A stretch of 64,000 nucleotides of DNA from Methanohalophilus portucalensis. Lineage in GTDB: Archaea > Halobacteriota > Methanosarcinia > Methanosarcinales > Methanosarcinaceae. This document shows, piece after piece, positions 33,013 to 42,133 of the stretch. Positions within the stretch are counted from its first letter, which is position 1. Each line of letters starts with the position of its first letter. Position numbers and translations under genes: made by a program. The stretch lies in NCBI RefSeq assembly GCF_002761295.1, contig NZ_CP017881.1, positions 619,087-683,086 on the forward strand, read 5' to 3'. The notes beneath the pieces were generated by a model. It did not search any database and was not told where the DNA came from. It worked only from the letters and a program-made list of their open reading frames with translations.

Positions 33013-33465
33013 TCACATGCCGCCCCCTATCTGGGACAGCTCGAATTCCATGTCATCGGGGACTCTTGCAGTGAATACAAAAACAGTATACCTGAGTTTC
33101 CTTGCCTCGGAGATAGCTGTCTTTTGCCTGTCGCTTAATTCTTCAGTAGAACTTATGCACAGCATCTTGCGGTTTGCTCCAACCAAAAAATCAAATTGTT
33201 CTGCATAAGCATTCAAAAAATCAACCATATCCCGGAGTTCATCCCAGCGACTGCACATGTGCAGGCTTTTCGTAGAAGAATTTTCTACATACCAATCCTT
33301 ACTCATGTAGGGGTAGGAATCATACTGATCCTTAATTTCTTCATAGGCTTTCTGTATTTTGGGCATGTCCTTTGCAAGGTTTACCCATTTCCATTCATTC
33401 TGCGAAAAGTATTTCCCGGCCAATATGTCAGCAATTTCCTTTTTATCTTTTGAATCAAGTTTCAT
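33013..33465 (-). CDS. Conserved methanogen protein of unknown function
   Basis: 150 residues, soluble, starting after AGGTGATCTC. The first half is helical and Trp/Tyr-rich (SQNEWKWVNLAKDM, YDSYPYMSKDWYVENSSTKSLHMCSRWDELRDMVDFLNAYAE). The second half is alternating beta/alpha (FDFLVGANRKMLCISS, RKLRYTVFVFTARVPDDM). Two cysteines are present but no metal motif. It sits directly after the DHPS-like gene (11 bases), suggesting a shared transcript. I do not recognise a family with a known role. Confidence 0.7.
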   Translation of the reverse strand: MKLDSKDKKEIADILAGKYFSQNEWKWVNLAKDMPKIQKAYEEIKDQYDSYPYMSKDWYVENSSTKSLHMCSRWDELRDMVDFLNAYAEQFDFLVGANRKMLCISSTEELSDRQKTAISEARKLRYTVFVFTARVPDDMEFELSQIGGGM

Positions 33466-33476
33466 GAGATCACCTG

Positions 33477-34955
33477 TTAAAAATCATCGTCCTGTACATA
33501 ACTCCTGTCAAATTCAATCGCAATTTCAGCTTTTTCCAGTTCCCTTCCAAGATAACCAGCGTGCTCAAGGCTTGTGACAAGTCCTTTATCTATTATCATG
33601 TTCAGGATTTCTGCAGCATTTTTACCGATGATAGTTTCCTTTGCATGTTCTGCGACTATGTACCTTTTTCCATCATTTATATGTGCAATTCCTATATGGA
33701 ATGCTCCGGCTGGATCCAGTTGCCAGCTGGGGCTACTATTTGCAGCAGTTGCATCATTGGGCATATCAATATCCGGTCGCTTTCGTTTTTCTTTGATCAT
33801 GAACATGTCTATTCCCAGGTCCTTTGGGGAACTGTGCCTCTCCTCTGCCAGTTTCATCATTGAAGAGGCAGTTTTTAGTTCGGCAATGGAACCCTGGGTC
33901 TTATCACTGTATTCGGGTGTGAAAAGAATGGCTGCGCCGACCTCATGTGCTATTCCGCACAGGGTTGCATTTATACCTATAGAATCAGCATCCATGAGTT
34001 CCGTAACATTGCCAGCCCCAAAGAAAAGAGGGATATCCGGGTAAGTAACACGGAAATTTCTGTACCTTTCTACAGAAGATGTAAATCCGTGGCCAATTGG
34101 ATCAAGCACAGGGTCTGCAATTATATTTTCAATTCCGAATTCCTTTGCTCGTTTGATATTCTGCATCAATGTATCATATTTATTGCCACTGGACGGGATT
34201 ATCACAACAGCACACCCCTTTGCAGCGATCTCGGCTCCCAGCTCGTCAATATTTGTATCATTGAGGCTGAGGACCATATCAATATCAGCATCAATTGCAC
34301 TACGTATATGGCCAGAATCCAGTGTATCCACACTTAGGGGTGATCCAGTCACTTCTCTTGCATTGAGAATGGCCTCATGGACGTTTTCAGTGGGTGTATC
34401 TATGGCCATGCCCAGATCGATGATGTCAGCACCTTTTAGGGTGAATTCTGCCACTTTACTCTGAAGAAGGTCACAATCCATATTTCCCGCATCAACGATT
34501 TCTCCCATGACTTTCATTTGGGAATTGCCCCCTACTTTCGTACCATTGAATATTAAAGGAGCAAAGGCACTCTTTTCCATCTGGCTCAATTTCTTGTATG
34601 CTTCCTGTTGACGTATATCTTTGAGTAATTCACATGCAGGGACTTTATTTGAAAACTGCACATCTCCTGCAAACCGTATTGCGTAATCCAGATCATAAGC
34701 ATGTTTAGGGCCTAAGTAGACAGGGCAACCTATTTTGTTTGCAACTTCTGTGAAATCACCCGGGACAAGACCGGGGACAAGGACCATATCAAATTGTCCG
34801 GGTTTGAAATTATCGTCTTCATAGGAATGAATTAACCTGTGTGGGGTGATGAAAGCAGCTACGTCAGTATCAACAGTAAGTACACTTGTATCAGAACCAA
34901 CCGCATGACGAACTGTGCTTTCCGCCAGGTGACCTGTAGCTACAAGAATTTTCAT
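33477..34955 (-). CDS. Dihydropteroate synthase-like protein (methanogen family)
   Basis: 492 residues. The N-terminal 150 residues are specific to the archaeal family (MKILVATGHLAESTVRHAVG, VPGLVPGDFTEVANKIG). The central TIM barrel is pterin-binding-like: KVMGEIVDAGNMDCD, GADIIDLGMAIDTPTENVHEAI, PLSVDTLDSGHIRSAID, IIADPVLDPIGHGFTSSVERY, FFGAGNVTELMDADSIGINATL. The family (TIGR00284) is common in methanogens and was proposed to act in tetrahydromethanopterin synthesis, which is not proven. It starts with ATG and has no ribosome-binding site close by. Confidence 0.88.
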   Translation of the reverse strand: MKILVATGHLAESTVRHAVGSDTSVLTVDTDVAAFITPHRLIHSYEDDNFKPGQFDMVLVPGLVPGDFTEVANKIGCPVYLGPKHAYDLDYAIRFAGDVQFSNKVPACELLKDIRQQEAYKKLSQMEKSAFAPLIFNGTKVGGNSQMKVMGEIVDAGNMDCDLLQSKVAEFTLKGADIIDLGMAIDTPTENVHEAILNAREVTGSPLSVDTLDSGHIRSAIDADIDMVLSLNDTNIDELGAEIAAKGCAVVIIPSSGNKYDTLMQNIKRAKEFGIENIIADPVLDPIGHGFTSSVERYRNFRVTYPDIPLFFGAGNVTELMDADSIGINATLCGIAHEVGAAILFTPEYSDKTQGSIAELKTASSMMKLAEERHSSPKDLGIDMFMIKEKRKRPDIDMPNDATAANSSPSWQLDPAGAFHIGIAHINDGKRYIVAEHAKETIIGKNAAEILNMIIDKGLVTSLEHAGYLGRELEKAEIAIEFDRSYVQDDDF

Positions 34956-34994
34956 GGGAGAATAATCGATTGGATATTAAAAATAAGTATCTGT

Positions 34995-35019
34995 GAAAGA
35001 TGCTTTTGAGGCATCTTTC
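34995..35019 (-). terminator. Hairpin downstream of ftsZ
   Basis: GAAAGATGC (34995-35003) and GCATCTTTC (35011-35019) form a perfect 9-bp stem with a 7-base loop, only 6 bases beyond the ftsZ stop. On the minus strand it is followed within about 15 bases by a short T-run. A good candidate for the end of the RHH-ftsZ transcript. Confidence 0.65.
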
Positions 35020-35025
35020 CAGATT

Positions 35026-36186
35026 TTAATTAATTATGTCTATGATAGAACCGCCATTGTCAGAAGATCGATTCATTGGTTCGACTACCTGACGGCTTCC
35101 GTTTGGGACCTTTGTATAACGTGATTCAGTATTCTTTTCTACAATATCGGCCTGATATTGAGGTCCGAGTACCTGTGCTGACTGCACTCCGGTCATAATG
35201 GCCATTACACGAATCTTTCCTTCATAGTCATCGCGAATTCTGGCTCCCCAGATTACATTTGCATTTGATGACAATTCATATGTCAGGGATGCTGCAACTT
35301 CTTCAGCTTCCTTGAGGCTCAGGTCCGGCCCTCCGGTAATATGTACAAGGCTACCTGTGGCACCGCGGTAATCGACATCGAGAAGTGGGTGATTCAAAGC
35401 TGCCCTTACTACATCTTCGCTCTTGTCCTGATTCTTACTTTCCCCTACAAGCATTACGGCCACGCCACCACATCCCATAATAGCACGGATGTCTGCATAG
35501 TCCAGATTGATAAGGGATGGCTGTGTAATCGTTTCAGTGATGCCCTTTACGGTTTCAGCGATTAGCTGATCCATTACTGAAAATGCCTGCTCTATAGGGA
35601 GGTTTGGTACATAGTTGAGAAGCCTGTTGTTGTCAAGTACAATAACAGTATCTGCTGCAAGGCGGAAATCCTCTATTCCCTCTTCAGCTTTCACAGCACG
35701 GGCCCTTTCTACCCTGAAAGGACTGGAGACCATGCCTACTACAATTGCTCCCTGTTCTTTTGCTATATCAGCCACAACGGGGGCAACACCGGTACCGGTA
35801 CCTCCTCCCATACCTGCAGTTACAAAAACAAGGTCACTTTCCTTGAATACCTCTTCAAGGGTTCCACGGGCAAGGTCTGCTGCTTTGGCCCCGACTTCCG
35901 GGAAGCCACCCGCACCAAGTCCACGAGTTAAGGTTTTACCAACAAGGATCTTCTTGTCAGCACGTATGTGATCAAGATGTTGTTTGTCCGTATTTATTGC
36001 AATAGTTTCGGCACCTTCGATACCGATATTATAAAGACGGTTGATGGTGTTGTTTCCGGCGCCTCCGCAACCAACAATGGTTATTCTGGGAAGTCCGAAT
36101 TCAAAATCTTCTTCATCTTCAAAATTCTGGCGATACTCTCTTTCCTGTTCTGATAGTTTCAATGCATCTTGCACTATTGATTGCAC
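35026..36186 (-). CDS. ftsZ: Cell division protein FtsZ
   Basis: 386 residues from the GTG at 36186. This start has GAGGGGAT 4 bases before it and gives the N-terminus (V/M)[14 protein letters not shown] typical of archaeal FtsZ1; the TTG ten codons earlier is a poorer choice. GTP-binding blocks are [33 protein letters not shown] (tubulin signature, about residue 130) and the T7 loop [13 protein letters not shown]. It polymerises into the division ring. It is preceded by a ribbon-helix-helix gene in the same orientation and has a hairpin terminator. Confidence 0.96.
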   Translation of the reverse strand: MQSIVQDALKLSEQEREYRQNFEDEEDFEFGLPRITIVGCGGAGNNTINRLYNIGIEGAETIAINTDKQHLDHIRADKKILVGKTLTRGLGAGGFPEVGAKAADLARGTLEEVFKESDLVFVTAGMGGGTGTGVAPVVADIAKEQGAIVVGMVSSPFRVERARAVKAEEGIEDFRLAADTVIVLDNNRLLNYVPNLPIEQAFSVMDQLIAETVKGITETITQPSLINLDYADIRAIMGCGGVAVMLVGESKNQDKSEDVVRAALNHPLLDVDYRGATGSLVHITGGPDLSLKEAEEVAASLTYELSSNANVIWGARIRDDYEGKIRVMAIMTGVQSAQVLGPQYQADIVEKNTESRYTKVPNGSRQVVEPMNRSSDNGGSIIDIIN

Positions 36187-36228
36187 ATTCATCCCCTCTG
36201 ATGATTCATGACTCAACGGCCTTCAAAA

Positions 36229-36405
36229 TCACGACATGGCACTCAGTATCTCCGATCTGCGGAGAAGCTTTTCACCCCTATCGTCAATTAATTCTCTCAC
36301 AGCCGTCCGTATTGCTTCGCTTGCGGACGGGAATTCGCCCTGAGCTACCATATAATCGATCATCTCCAACTGTTGTTCCGGAAGTCTGATCGTTATTCTT
36401 TGCAT
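36229..36405 (-). CDS. Ribbon-helix-helix transcription regulator (CdrS-like)
   Basis: 58 residues. The start chosen is the ATG at 36405, behind GAGG at 8 bases; a longer frame to 36441 would run into the upstream repeat array. The protein opens with the beta strand MQRITIRLPEQQLEMIDYMV, then GEFPSASEAIRTAVREL, a standard RHH (CopG/Arc) DNA-binding fold. Size, sequence style and location right before ftsZ resemble the haloarchaeal division regulator CdrS. It probably controls this operon through the repeats upstream. Confidence 0.85.
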   Translation of the reverse strand: MQRITIRLPEQQLEMIDYMVAQGEFPSASEAIRTAVRELIDDRGEKLLRRSEILSAMS

Positions 36406-36421
36406 TTGTGTAGCCTCGGGG

Positions 36422-36505
36422 GTCTGACATGTGACAGACATAAGTCTGACTTAAAGCAGCCAAGCATCTGCTTTCTGTCTGACTATATTCTGACGGTTGT
36501 CTGAC
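36422..36505 (-). repeat. Array of TCTGAC repeats in 11-bp register upstream of the RHH-ftsZ operon
   Basis: GTCTGAC occurs at 36422, 36444, 36477 and 36499, and TTCTGAC at 36488. All distances are multiples of 11 bp (22, 33, 11, 11). The missing positions hold weaker copies (GACAGAC at 36433, ATCTGCT at 36466, AGCAGCC at 36455). The array thus covers eight turns of 11 bp on one face of the DNA. It lies between the TATA box (36511-36520) and the start codon, spanning the expected transcription start. It is a probable operator for a cooperative RHH repressor. Confidence 0.75.
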
Positions 36506-36510
36506 TTATT

Positions 36511-36520
36511 ATTTATAAAT
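36511..36520 (-). promoter_or_regulatory. TATA box of the RHH-ftsZ operon
   Basis: ATTTATAAAT (36511-36520), a palindromic TATA element, lies about 110 bases before the chosen ATG. Transcription should start near 36490, inside the TCTGAC repeat array. That gives an untranslated leader of roughly 85 bases. Confidence 0.6.
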
Positions 36521-36547
36521 AGTTGTATATAAGGGTATCTATTTATG

Positions 36548-37261
36548 TCAACCCTTTGTTATACAATCGTAATCGACACTGGCTCTTTTAAGGCCGGGTA
36601 TGTTTCCCCACATGCCAATATACTCACCCTGAACAACAAGGGCACCATTTATACCCCCAATCCCTTCTAAAACTTTAAATGCTTTTTCCACAGCTTCCTT
36701 GCCAGGATCGGTTGCGTTTGAAAGAGCGGTTGCAGCAGAGTCAGCAAGGGATACATTTTCGGAAAAAACAACTGCAGCATCTGCCATTCCAAAACTGATC
36801 GATGGACCGACAGTGCCTGATGAAGTGCATATCCCTGTCACATTGTCAACCGGATCAAGCACAAAACCAACATCCTTTACGGCGGATTCTCCTGCATATA
36901 TACCTACAACAATCTGTCTATTTGTTACATAGGCTATGTCTCCTCCATTGTCAACCAGTGCAAAACTTGCTCCTGCATCTACCATTGCTTCAACAGCAAG
37001 TGAAGCAATCGTACCGGCCACGGCACTCATCGGACCAAGTCCCATTGTAGCTGAAGCATCTGTCATTCTTCTGACTACTTCAGGAGCATCTTCGGGGCAT
37101 GAATGAGGTTCCAGTGTAATCTGAAAATAAGGGTCCCTTCGAATATAATTCTCAAGCAGTGACCTGTGGAAGCCAATAGCTTCTTTGGCTGCTTCCACAT
37201 GGCTGGCATCATCTGCATGGATGCTAACTATAGTTTCCTTGAGACGGTAATGTTCTTTCAT
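36548..37261 (-). CDS. UPF0280 / COG2122 protein, sulfide assimilation into homocysteine
   Basis: 237 residues; ATG at 37261 is preferred to a TTG three codons upstream. Family blocks are [60 protein letters not shown] and [24 protein letters not shown], which recall ApbE/flavin-transferase-like folds. In Methanosarcina acetivorans the COG2122 protein MA1715 was shown to help assimilate sulfide for homocysteine. Its two partner proteins are encoded immediately upstream, so the three form one operon. Confidence 0.88.
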   Translation of the reverse strand: MKEHYRLKETIVSIHADDASHVEAAKEAIGFHRSLLENYIRRDPYFQITLEPHSCPEDAPEVVRRMTDASATMGLGPMSAVAGTIASLAVEAMVDAGASFALVDNGGDIAYVTNRQIVVGIYAGESAVKDVGFVLDPVDNVTGICTSSGTVGPSISFGMADAAVVFSENVSLADSAATALSNATDPGKEAVEKAFKVLEGIGGINGALVVQGEYIGMWGNIPGLKRASVDYDCITKG

Positions 37262-37275
37262 GATTTGCAAGATAA

Positions 37276-37662
37276 TTATTTCTCAAGGCTCAGGGCATGG
37301 TGCGGACACATTTTGATACAGGTGCCACACTGTATACATTTTTCTATGTCCTGGGCAATACCCCATTCCTCATCAAAGGAAAACACATGTCCGGGACAAA
37401 CCGATATACAGGCTCCACATTCTACACATTCTTCCTCATCCCTGACGATCGGATGGTCTAGAACTGTTACTTTAGCACCCTTTGACTCAAGTGCTTCCCT
37501 TATAGACTTGAAATCATCAGTTTCGACCTCGGCAATTATCTCTCCGTATGTGGAATCGAAATGTGCCTGCGAAATGTTCAGGGCAGTTTTAGTTTCAATC
37601 ATAGATTCTGCAAGTATAGGCTCACCTATGACATTGGACGAAATGTTGATCTTTATCATCAT
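37276..37662 (-). CDS. NIL-domain ferredoxin of the homocysteine pathway
   Basis: 128 residues: an N-terminal NIL domain (about 1-75; [45 protein letters not shown]) and two [4Fe-4S] motifs [12 protein letters not shown] and [12 protein letters not shown]. It matches the M. acetivorans MA1822 type that supplies electrons to the COG1900 protein. The start at ATG 37662 has GGAGG 8 bases upstream; a GTG at 37668 lies inside that motif and is rejected. The gene overlaps the stop of the COG1900 gene. Confidence 0.9.
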   Translation of the reverse strand: MMIKINISSNVIGEPILAESMIETKTALNISQAHFDSTYGEIIAEVETDDFKSIREALESKGAKVTVLDHPIVRDEEECVECGACISVCPGHVFSFDEEWGIAQDIEKCIQCGTCIKMCPHHALSLEK

Positions 37663-37664
37663 CC

Positions 37665-39167
37665 TCACCGCCTCCTTGCAAACAGTTTGCTGATATCATT
37701 ACTCGTGATTATACCGATTACATATCTGTCTTTATCTATCACAGGCATTGCTGATACTTCCTTCATGTCAAGATTGCGTGCTGCAATATCTATGGGATCG
37801 GTGGCATTGGAGGTGAGAACCCTTTTTGTCATTATATCCTTCACATAATTACATCCCGTTTCAGCAACAGCTTTGGATATGTCCCATGCAGTCACAATAC
37901 CTGCCAGTTTTCCATCCTCTGAAACTACAGGCAAATGGCTAAAAGTATTTTCCATGATCATTTTAGCTGCTTCATGAAAGGTTGCATTCTCATCGATGAC
38001 TACTACATCCTTTGCCATTATATCCTGTACCAATGGGTTCCTCGTTGTTTGTCTCATTGGTTTGCATGTGGCTTTTGCAGGAAGTCTCTGGGAGGGGGTG
38101 TTTACAAAAAATTCTCCAGCTGCGACCCATTTTTTCAGTTCCCCTGCAATCTCACGTGATTTTTTGAAACTTGACATGGAGGAGGTAGGTGTATCTTTGC
38201 CGTTTATTTCGATGCTACCGGAGCGTAGTTCTTCATAATTGACCTTTCTGAGAACAGGCCTGTCCCTACTTGGCACCCCGTAATCCAGTACGTTTGTCAC
38301 TACATCTTTATCTGTAACTGCGGTTGATTGTGCAAGTTGTTCATTCAGGATCGGTATAGGTATGCCCATTCCAACGTAGAGGGAAGTGCCGTATTCATGG
38401 AAATTCGCCGCACGAATATAATCTGCACTCATATCTTTCAGGTCACCCCTAAGCATCAATGTACCAAAATTAGTTTCCGGGCTGTGCTGTGTTCCTTCCC
38501 CAATAATATGTCCTTTTGTCCCACCAAGGAAGATAGGGGTGCCAACTCCGATTGTCTGATAATCAGGGTCATTGGATAATGGTGATAGTACACCAGCGCC
38601 GGAATAGGTTACATTTCCATAGTTGGGAAGTAACGAACCCATATATGTGTAAATCGTTCTGTTTATCCCGTTAGTAGCAACATTGTATTTCTGATATCCG
38701 TTACGGGGGTTGATCATGATTGCCTGGTTCAGGTCATATATGTTGAGTGTAGTGTCAAGTGTTTTTCTGGGATAACAATCGGTACCATAAGATGTGGCAT
38801 GAAGATCAATGGATTTGCCGCGTATCAGGTCCTCAATTACATGGGCCCCGCCATAATCGAAACCTTCAGTTTCGGAAAGTTGTCCTGCGCCTATAAAGGC
38901 ATCTACTGCAGCTACGCCTGAGTAGGCTTCCACGCCATTCAAAAAAACCTTATTCATTTTCATTGGTGGCTCTGGATGTCCGAAATTGAGCCAGGCTCCT
39001 GAGGAACACATTGCTCCAAATGTACCTGTGGTAACTACATCAACTTCCTTAGCAGCCTCTTTTGCACCCAGTTCTCCCACTATACCTACCATTTCCTCAG
39101 CCGTCACAACATTGACACTACCCTCTTTTATTCTCCTGTTTATCTCCTCTATGGATTTTTCTACCAT
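37665..39167 (-). CDS. Homocysteine biosynthesis protein (COG1900/DUF39) with two C-terminal CBS domains
   Basis: 500 residues from the ATG at 39167 (GAGGTAGATTTC before it). The N-terminal 370 residues are DUF39 (VTTGTFGAMCSSGAWLNFGHPEPPMK, GGAHVIEDLIRGKSIDLHATSYGTDCYP, GTQHSPETNFGTLMLRGDLKDM). Residues about 388-500 hold two CBS motifs (VQDIMAKDVVVIDENATFHEAAKMI, VKDIMTKRVLTSNATDPIDIAARN) that sense adenosyl ligands. It converts aspartate semialdehyde plus sulfide to homocysteine with the NIL-ferredoxin. The conserved cysteines near residues 47 and 123 are likely catalytic. CBS control by S-adenosylmethionine is a reasonable inference. Confidence 0.9.
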   Translation of the reverse strand: MVEKSIEEINRRIKEGSVNVVTAEEMVGIVGELGAKEAAKEVDVVTTGTFGAMCSSGAWLNFGHPEPPMKMNKVFLNGVEAYSGVAAVDAFIGAGQLSETEGFDYGGAHVIEDLIRGKSIDLHATSYGTDCYPRKTLDTTLNIYDLNQAIMINPRNGYQKYNVATNGINRTIYTYMGSLLPNYGNVTYSGAGVLSPLSNDPDYQTIGVGTPIFLGGTKGHIIGEGTQHSPETNFGTLMLRGDLKDMSADYIRAANFHEYGTSLYVGMGIPIPILNEQLAQSTAVTDKDVVTNVLDYGVPSRDRPVLRKVNYEELRSGSIEINGKDTPTSSMSSFKKSREIAGELKKWVAAGEFFVNTPSQRLPAKATCKPMRQTTRNPLVQDIMAKDVVVIDENATFHEAAKMIMENTFSHLPVVSEDGKLAGIVTAWDISKAVAETGCNYVKDIMTKRVLTSNATDPIDIAARNLDMKEVSAMPVIDKDRYVIGIITSNDISKLFARRR

Positions 39168-39307
39168 GAAATCTACCTCTGTTAATATCAATTGGTAATA
39201 TTAGAGTATCTATATATTACTTCTGGTTATTGGATATAATTCTTTTTTGTTTTTGTGAATCAAAGAGTTATTATATTTGGTGAAATATATGGCAAATGGG
39301 AGTTGGT

Positions 39308-42133
39308 ATGGTGTTAATGGGTACTAGCATACATAATTCATTATTTGACAATATGTTATATGAAATCCTGGCAACGGATATGTCATTTGACCAAAAGATG
39401 GAAGAAATTGCAAAAGCCCTTCCTCAAATACTTCGATATCCGGAGAAGGCGTCTGCAAGGATATTATTTGGTCCTTATTCTTATAAGTCTCCTGGCTTTG
39501 AGCAGGGTAAATATCAAATCTCCTCTTCAAATATATCCAAAAATGAAGAGAAAAACCATGAGTTATGTCTTGAGTTATTTTATAATAACCTTTCATTGAA
39601 AAATAATTACGAACCTTTCACTTTTGATGAAAAACAAAAACTTGATTTTATTGCAAAGATTTTGTCTATATTTATTGATAAGGAGATCGAAGTGAAAAAA
39701 GCCCGGTATGATTACGATTTCCTTTTGGGTAGTACCAATGAAATCCCCTATTCCCTAAACAGTGAAGGAAAAATTGTCTACATTTCACCCAAGATTCAAG
39801 AATACGGTTTGCGTCCTGAACAAATGATTTCCCGGTCATTTACAGATTATTTATGCCCGGATGATAGGTATGAGTGGTTGAATATATTTAAAAAAATAAA
39901 ATCAGTGGATATATTGCCTCTTAAAGCACAGATGCGTATTCAGAATAACAGTAAAGAGTTGCATTGGTTCCAGAATCATATAGACCCAATATATGATGAA
40001 ATGGGGAATTTTTTGGGAAGTAATGGTTTACTCAGTGAAATAAACAGGAGAAAAGAGGCGGAAATCCATTCTCAGGAACAGTCCAATGCGTTTCGTTTTC
40101 TAGCAAGAGCGTGTAATCAGTTCGTAGACCCATTTTTTGAAGATATTGATCTGCTTATAGAACCAATTCTGGAAAAGATCCGGGGAATTCTTGATGCAGA
40201 TTCAATTTTTATCTATGAACTAAACCATAGCGAAAATAATATGCATCTAACACATTACACTTGCGTGCCACTTTTAAAAGGTAGATGCGAATTGGAAATG
40301 GATAAATTAAGCTCACTGTCAACTGCACAATTCCCGACTATAATTGAGAAATTCCAGAAAAATGAGCCTTATTATGTGAATTCTATAGAGCAACTTCCAG
40401 ATTCTGAAAAAAATCTGAAAGGACTCTTAACAACATTGGATCTTGAATCGGCCCAGATTATGCCTGTACATGTCGAAAATCAGTTGGTAGGATTTATCGG
40501 TGTAGTTTCGGCCACAAAAAACAAACATTGGCCATCCTATAGTGATGATCTCCTCAGGATATTGTTTGATTCCATATTCAATGCAAAGGAGCGCGGTAAG
40601 ACCTATACTATGCTTGATAATACAATGCATCTTTACCGTTCTCTTTTTGACAGATCAAATGATGCTATCTTTATCCACTCTTCTGAAGGTACAATAATAG
40701 ATGCCAATAGAAGTGCCTGCAAAACAATTGGCTGTTCCCATTCTGATATGTTATCTATGAAAATTGCTGATCTCTATCCTCATGAATCTAAATATATGGC
40801 ACAGTCACGATCAGCAATCCAGAAAACATTGAATGAAGGATCTACACGTTTCGAATCGAAAATGAAACATATGAATGATTCAGTTATTGATGTTGAGATC
40901 AGTTCTTCTGTACTTGATAAAGAAAATAGTATCATGCTCAGTATAGTACGAGATATTACTGAACGTAAAAGTTCAGAATTGGAACTGGAAAATTATCGCA
41001 AACATCTGGAAGAAATTGTGGATCAACGTACCTCTGAACTCCAAACTGCCAATTCCTGGGTCTCTGCTCTCTATGACAATGCTCCTATAGGTATCGGTGT
41101 GCTTAATAAAGATCTGGAATTGATAGATCTTAATAAAGGTATGGCCGAAATTACTGGCATTCCTAGAGAAAATATTGTAGGTAAATCACTATTTTCTATA
41201 TGCACTGAAGGATCTTCGAAGTATCTTGATAAGGACTTAGGGCCAGATATTCTTGAAAAACAATTTTCCACAGAATTGCACTGGGTATGCAATAAAAAAC
41301 ACATCTGTATACAGTTCAATTCTCAGCCACTGGATTTGAAAGATTCTCCTCAAAAGGTAATCTTTACTGCACAGGACATTACACGAAGAAAACAGGCTGA
41401 AATCGCCCTTAAAGATTATGCAGGTCAATTGGAGAAATCTAATGAAATGAAGGATCTTTTTACCGATATAATGCGCCATGATCTTTTAAATCCTGCAAAT
41501 ATCGTGAAAGGTTTTACAGACGTACTCATTAAGAAAGAAAAGGAAGAAAAAAAGATTCATTTTCTATCAAGGATCAGGGATAACACAGAACGCTTGATCG
41601 ATATGATCGAAAACACAGCTTACCTGTCCAAACTTGAATCTACTGAAACCCTTGATCTGCAAAAAATGGACCTGGGTCGAATATTAACTTCCTGTATTTC
41701 AGAGATGGCTCCTCTGGCTGATAATGAAAATATGGATATAATACACGATCTGCAACAGCCATATCCTCTAAAGGCCAATCCTATAATCAAGGAGGTTTTT
41801 ATCAATCTGCTTTCAAATGCAATCAAATATAGCCCTTCGGAAAGTTCAATTCATGTAGGGGTGCAGGAAAACGACTCTTCATTTAAAATAATGATTAAGG
41901 ATAGGGGTTCTGGGATTGCTGATGATGATAAACCATACATATTTAACAGGTTTAACAGGGCACAAAAAGGAAGCATAAAGGGTACAGGTCTTGGACTTGC
42001 AATAGTAAAAAGAATTGTAGATTTGCATGGTGGCAGTGTTGGTGTGGAAGATAACCCGGAAGGGCAGGGTAGTGTTTTCTGGGTATATATAAAAAAAGGC
42101 ACTGAAAACAATAGAAATTTAGGTCTTGGGTAA
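39308..42133 (+). CDS. Sensor histidine kinase with PAS-GAF-PAS-PAS input
   Basis: About 941 residues, soluble (no membrane helices seen). Order: an N-terminal region (1-130); PAS (about 140-255, ending SEINRRKEAE); GAF (about 265-435); PAS (about 445-560, ending DITERKSSE); PAS (about 585-695, ending DITRRKQAE); HisKA with the phospho-acceptor in MRHDLLNPANIVKGF; HATPase with NLLSNAIKYSP, IKDRGSGIADDD and GTGLGLAIVKRIVDLHGG. No response regulator is attached. ATG 39308 follows GGGAG by 5 bases; ATG 39296 is the alternative. It ends overlapping the convergent kinase by 15 bases. Confidence 0.88.
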   Translation: MVLMGTSIHNSLFDNMLYEILATDMSFDQKMEEIAKALPQILRYPEKASARILFGPYSYKSPGFEQGKYQISSSNISKNEEKNHELCLELFYNNLSLKNNYEPFTFDEKQKLDFIAKILSIFIDKEIEVKKARYDYDFLLGSTNEIPYSLNSEGKIVYISPKIQEYGLRPEQMISRSFTDYLCPDDRYEWLNIFKKIKSVDILPLKAQMRIQNNSKELHWFQNHIDPIYDEMGNFLGSNGLLSEINRRKEAEIHSQEQSNAFRFLARACNQFVDPFFEDIDLLIEPILEKIRGILDADSIFIYELNHSENNMHLTHYTCVPLLKGRCELEMDKLSSLSTAQFPTIIEKFQKNEPYYVNSIEQLPDSEKNLKGLLTTLDLESAQIMPVHVENQLVGFIGVVSATKNKHWPSYSDDLLRILFDSIFNAKERGKTYTMLDNTMHLYRSLFDRSNDAIFIHSSEGTIIDANRSACKTIGCSHSDMLSMKIADLYPHESKYMAQSRSAIQKTLNEGSTRFESKMKHMNDSVIDVEISSSVLDKENSIMLSIVRDITERKSSELELENYRKHLEEIVDQRTSELQTANSWVSALYDNAPIGIGVLNKDLELIDLNKGMAEITGIPRENIVGKSLFSICTEGSSKYLDKDLGPDILEKQFSTELHWVCNKKHICIQFNSQPLDLKDSPQKVIFTAQDITRRKQAEIALKDYAGQLEKSNEMKDLFTDIMRHDLLNPANIVKGFTDVLIKKEKEEKKIHFLSRIRDNTERLIDMIENTAYLSKLESTETLDLQKMDLGRILTSCISEMAPLADNENMDIIHDLQQPYPLKANPIIKEVFINLLSNAIKYSPSESSIHVGVQENDSSFKIMIKDRGSGIADDDKPYIFNRFNRAQKGSIKGTGLGLAIVKRIVDLHGGSVGVEDNPEGQGSVFWVYIKKGTENNRNLGLG

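Noticed and set aside
36403-36441. Longer start for the RHH regulator at 36441
   Set aside because: It would place coding sequence inside the repeat array and adds residues not seen in RHH proteins, while ATG 36405 has a GAGG motif.
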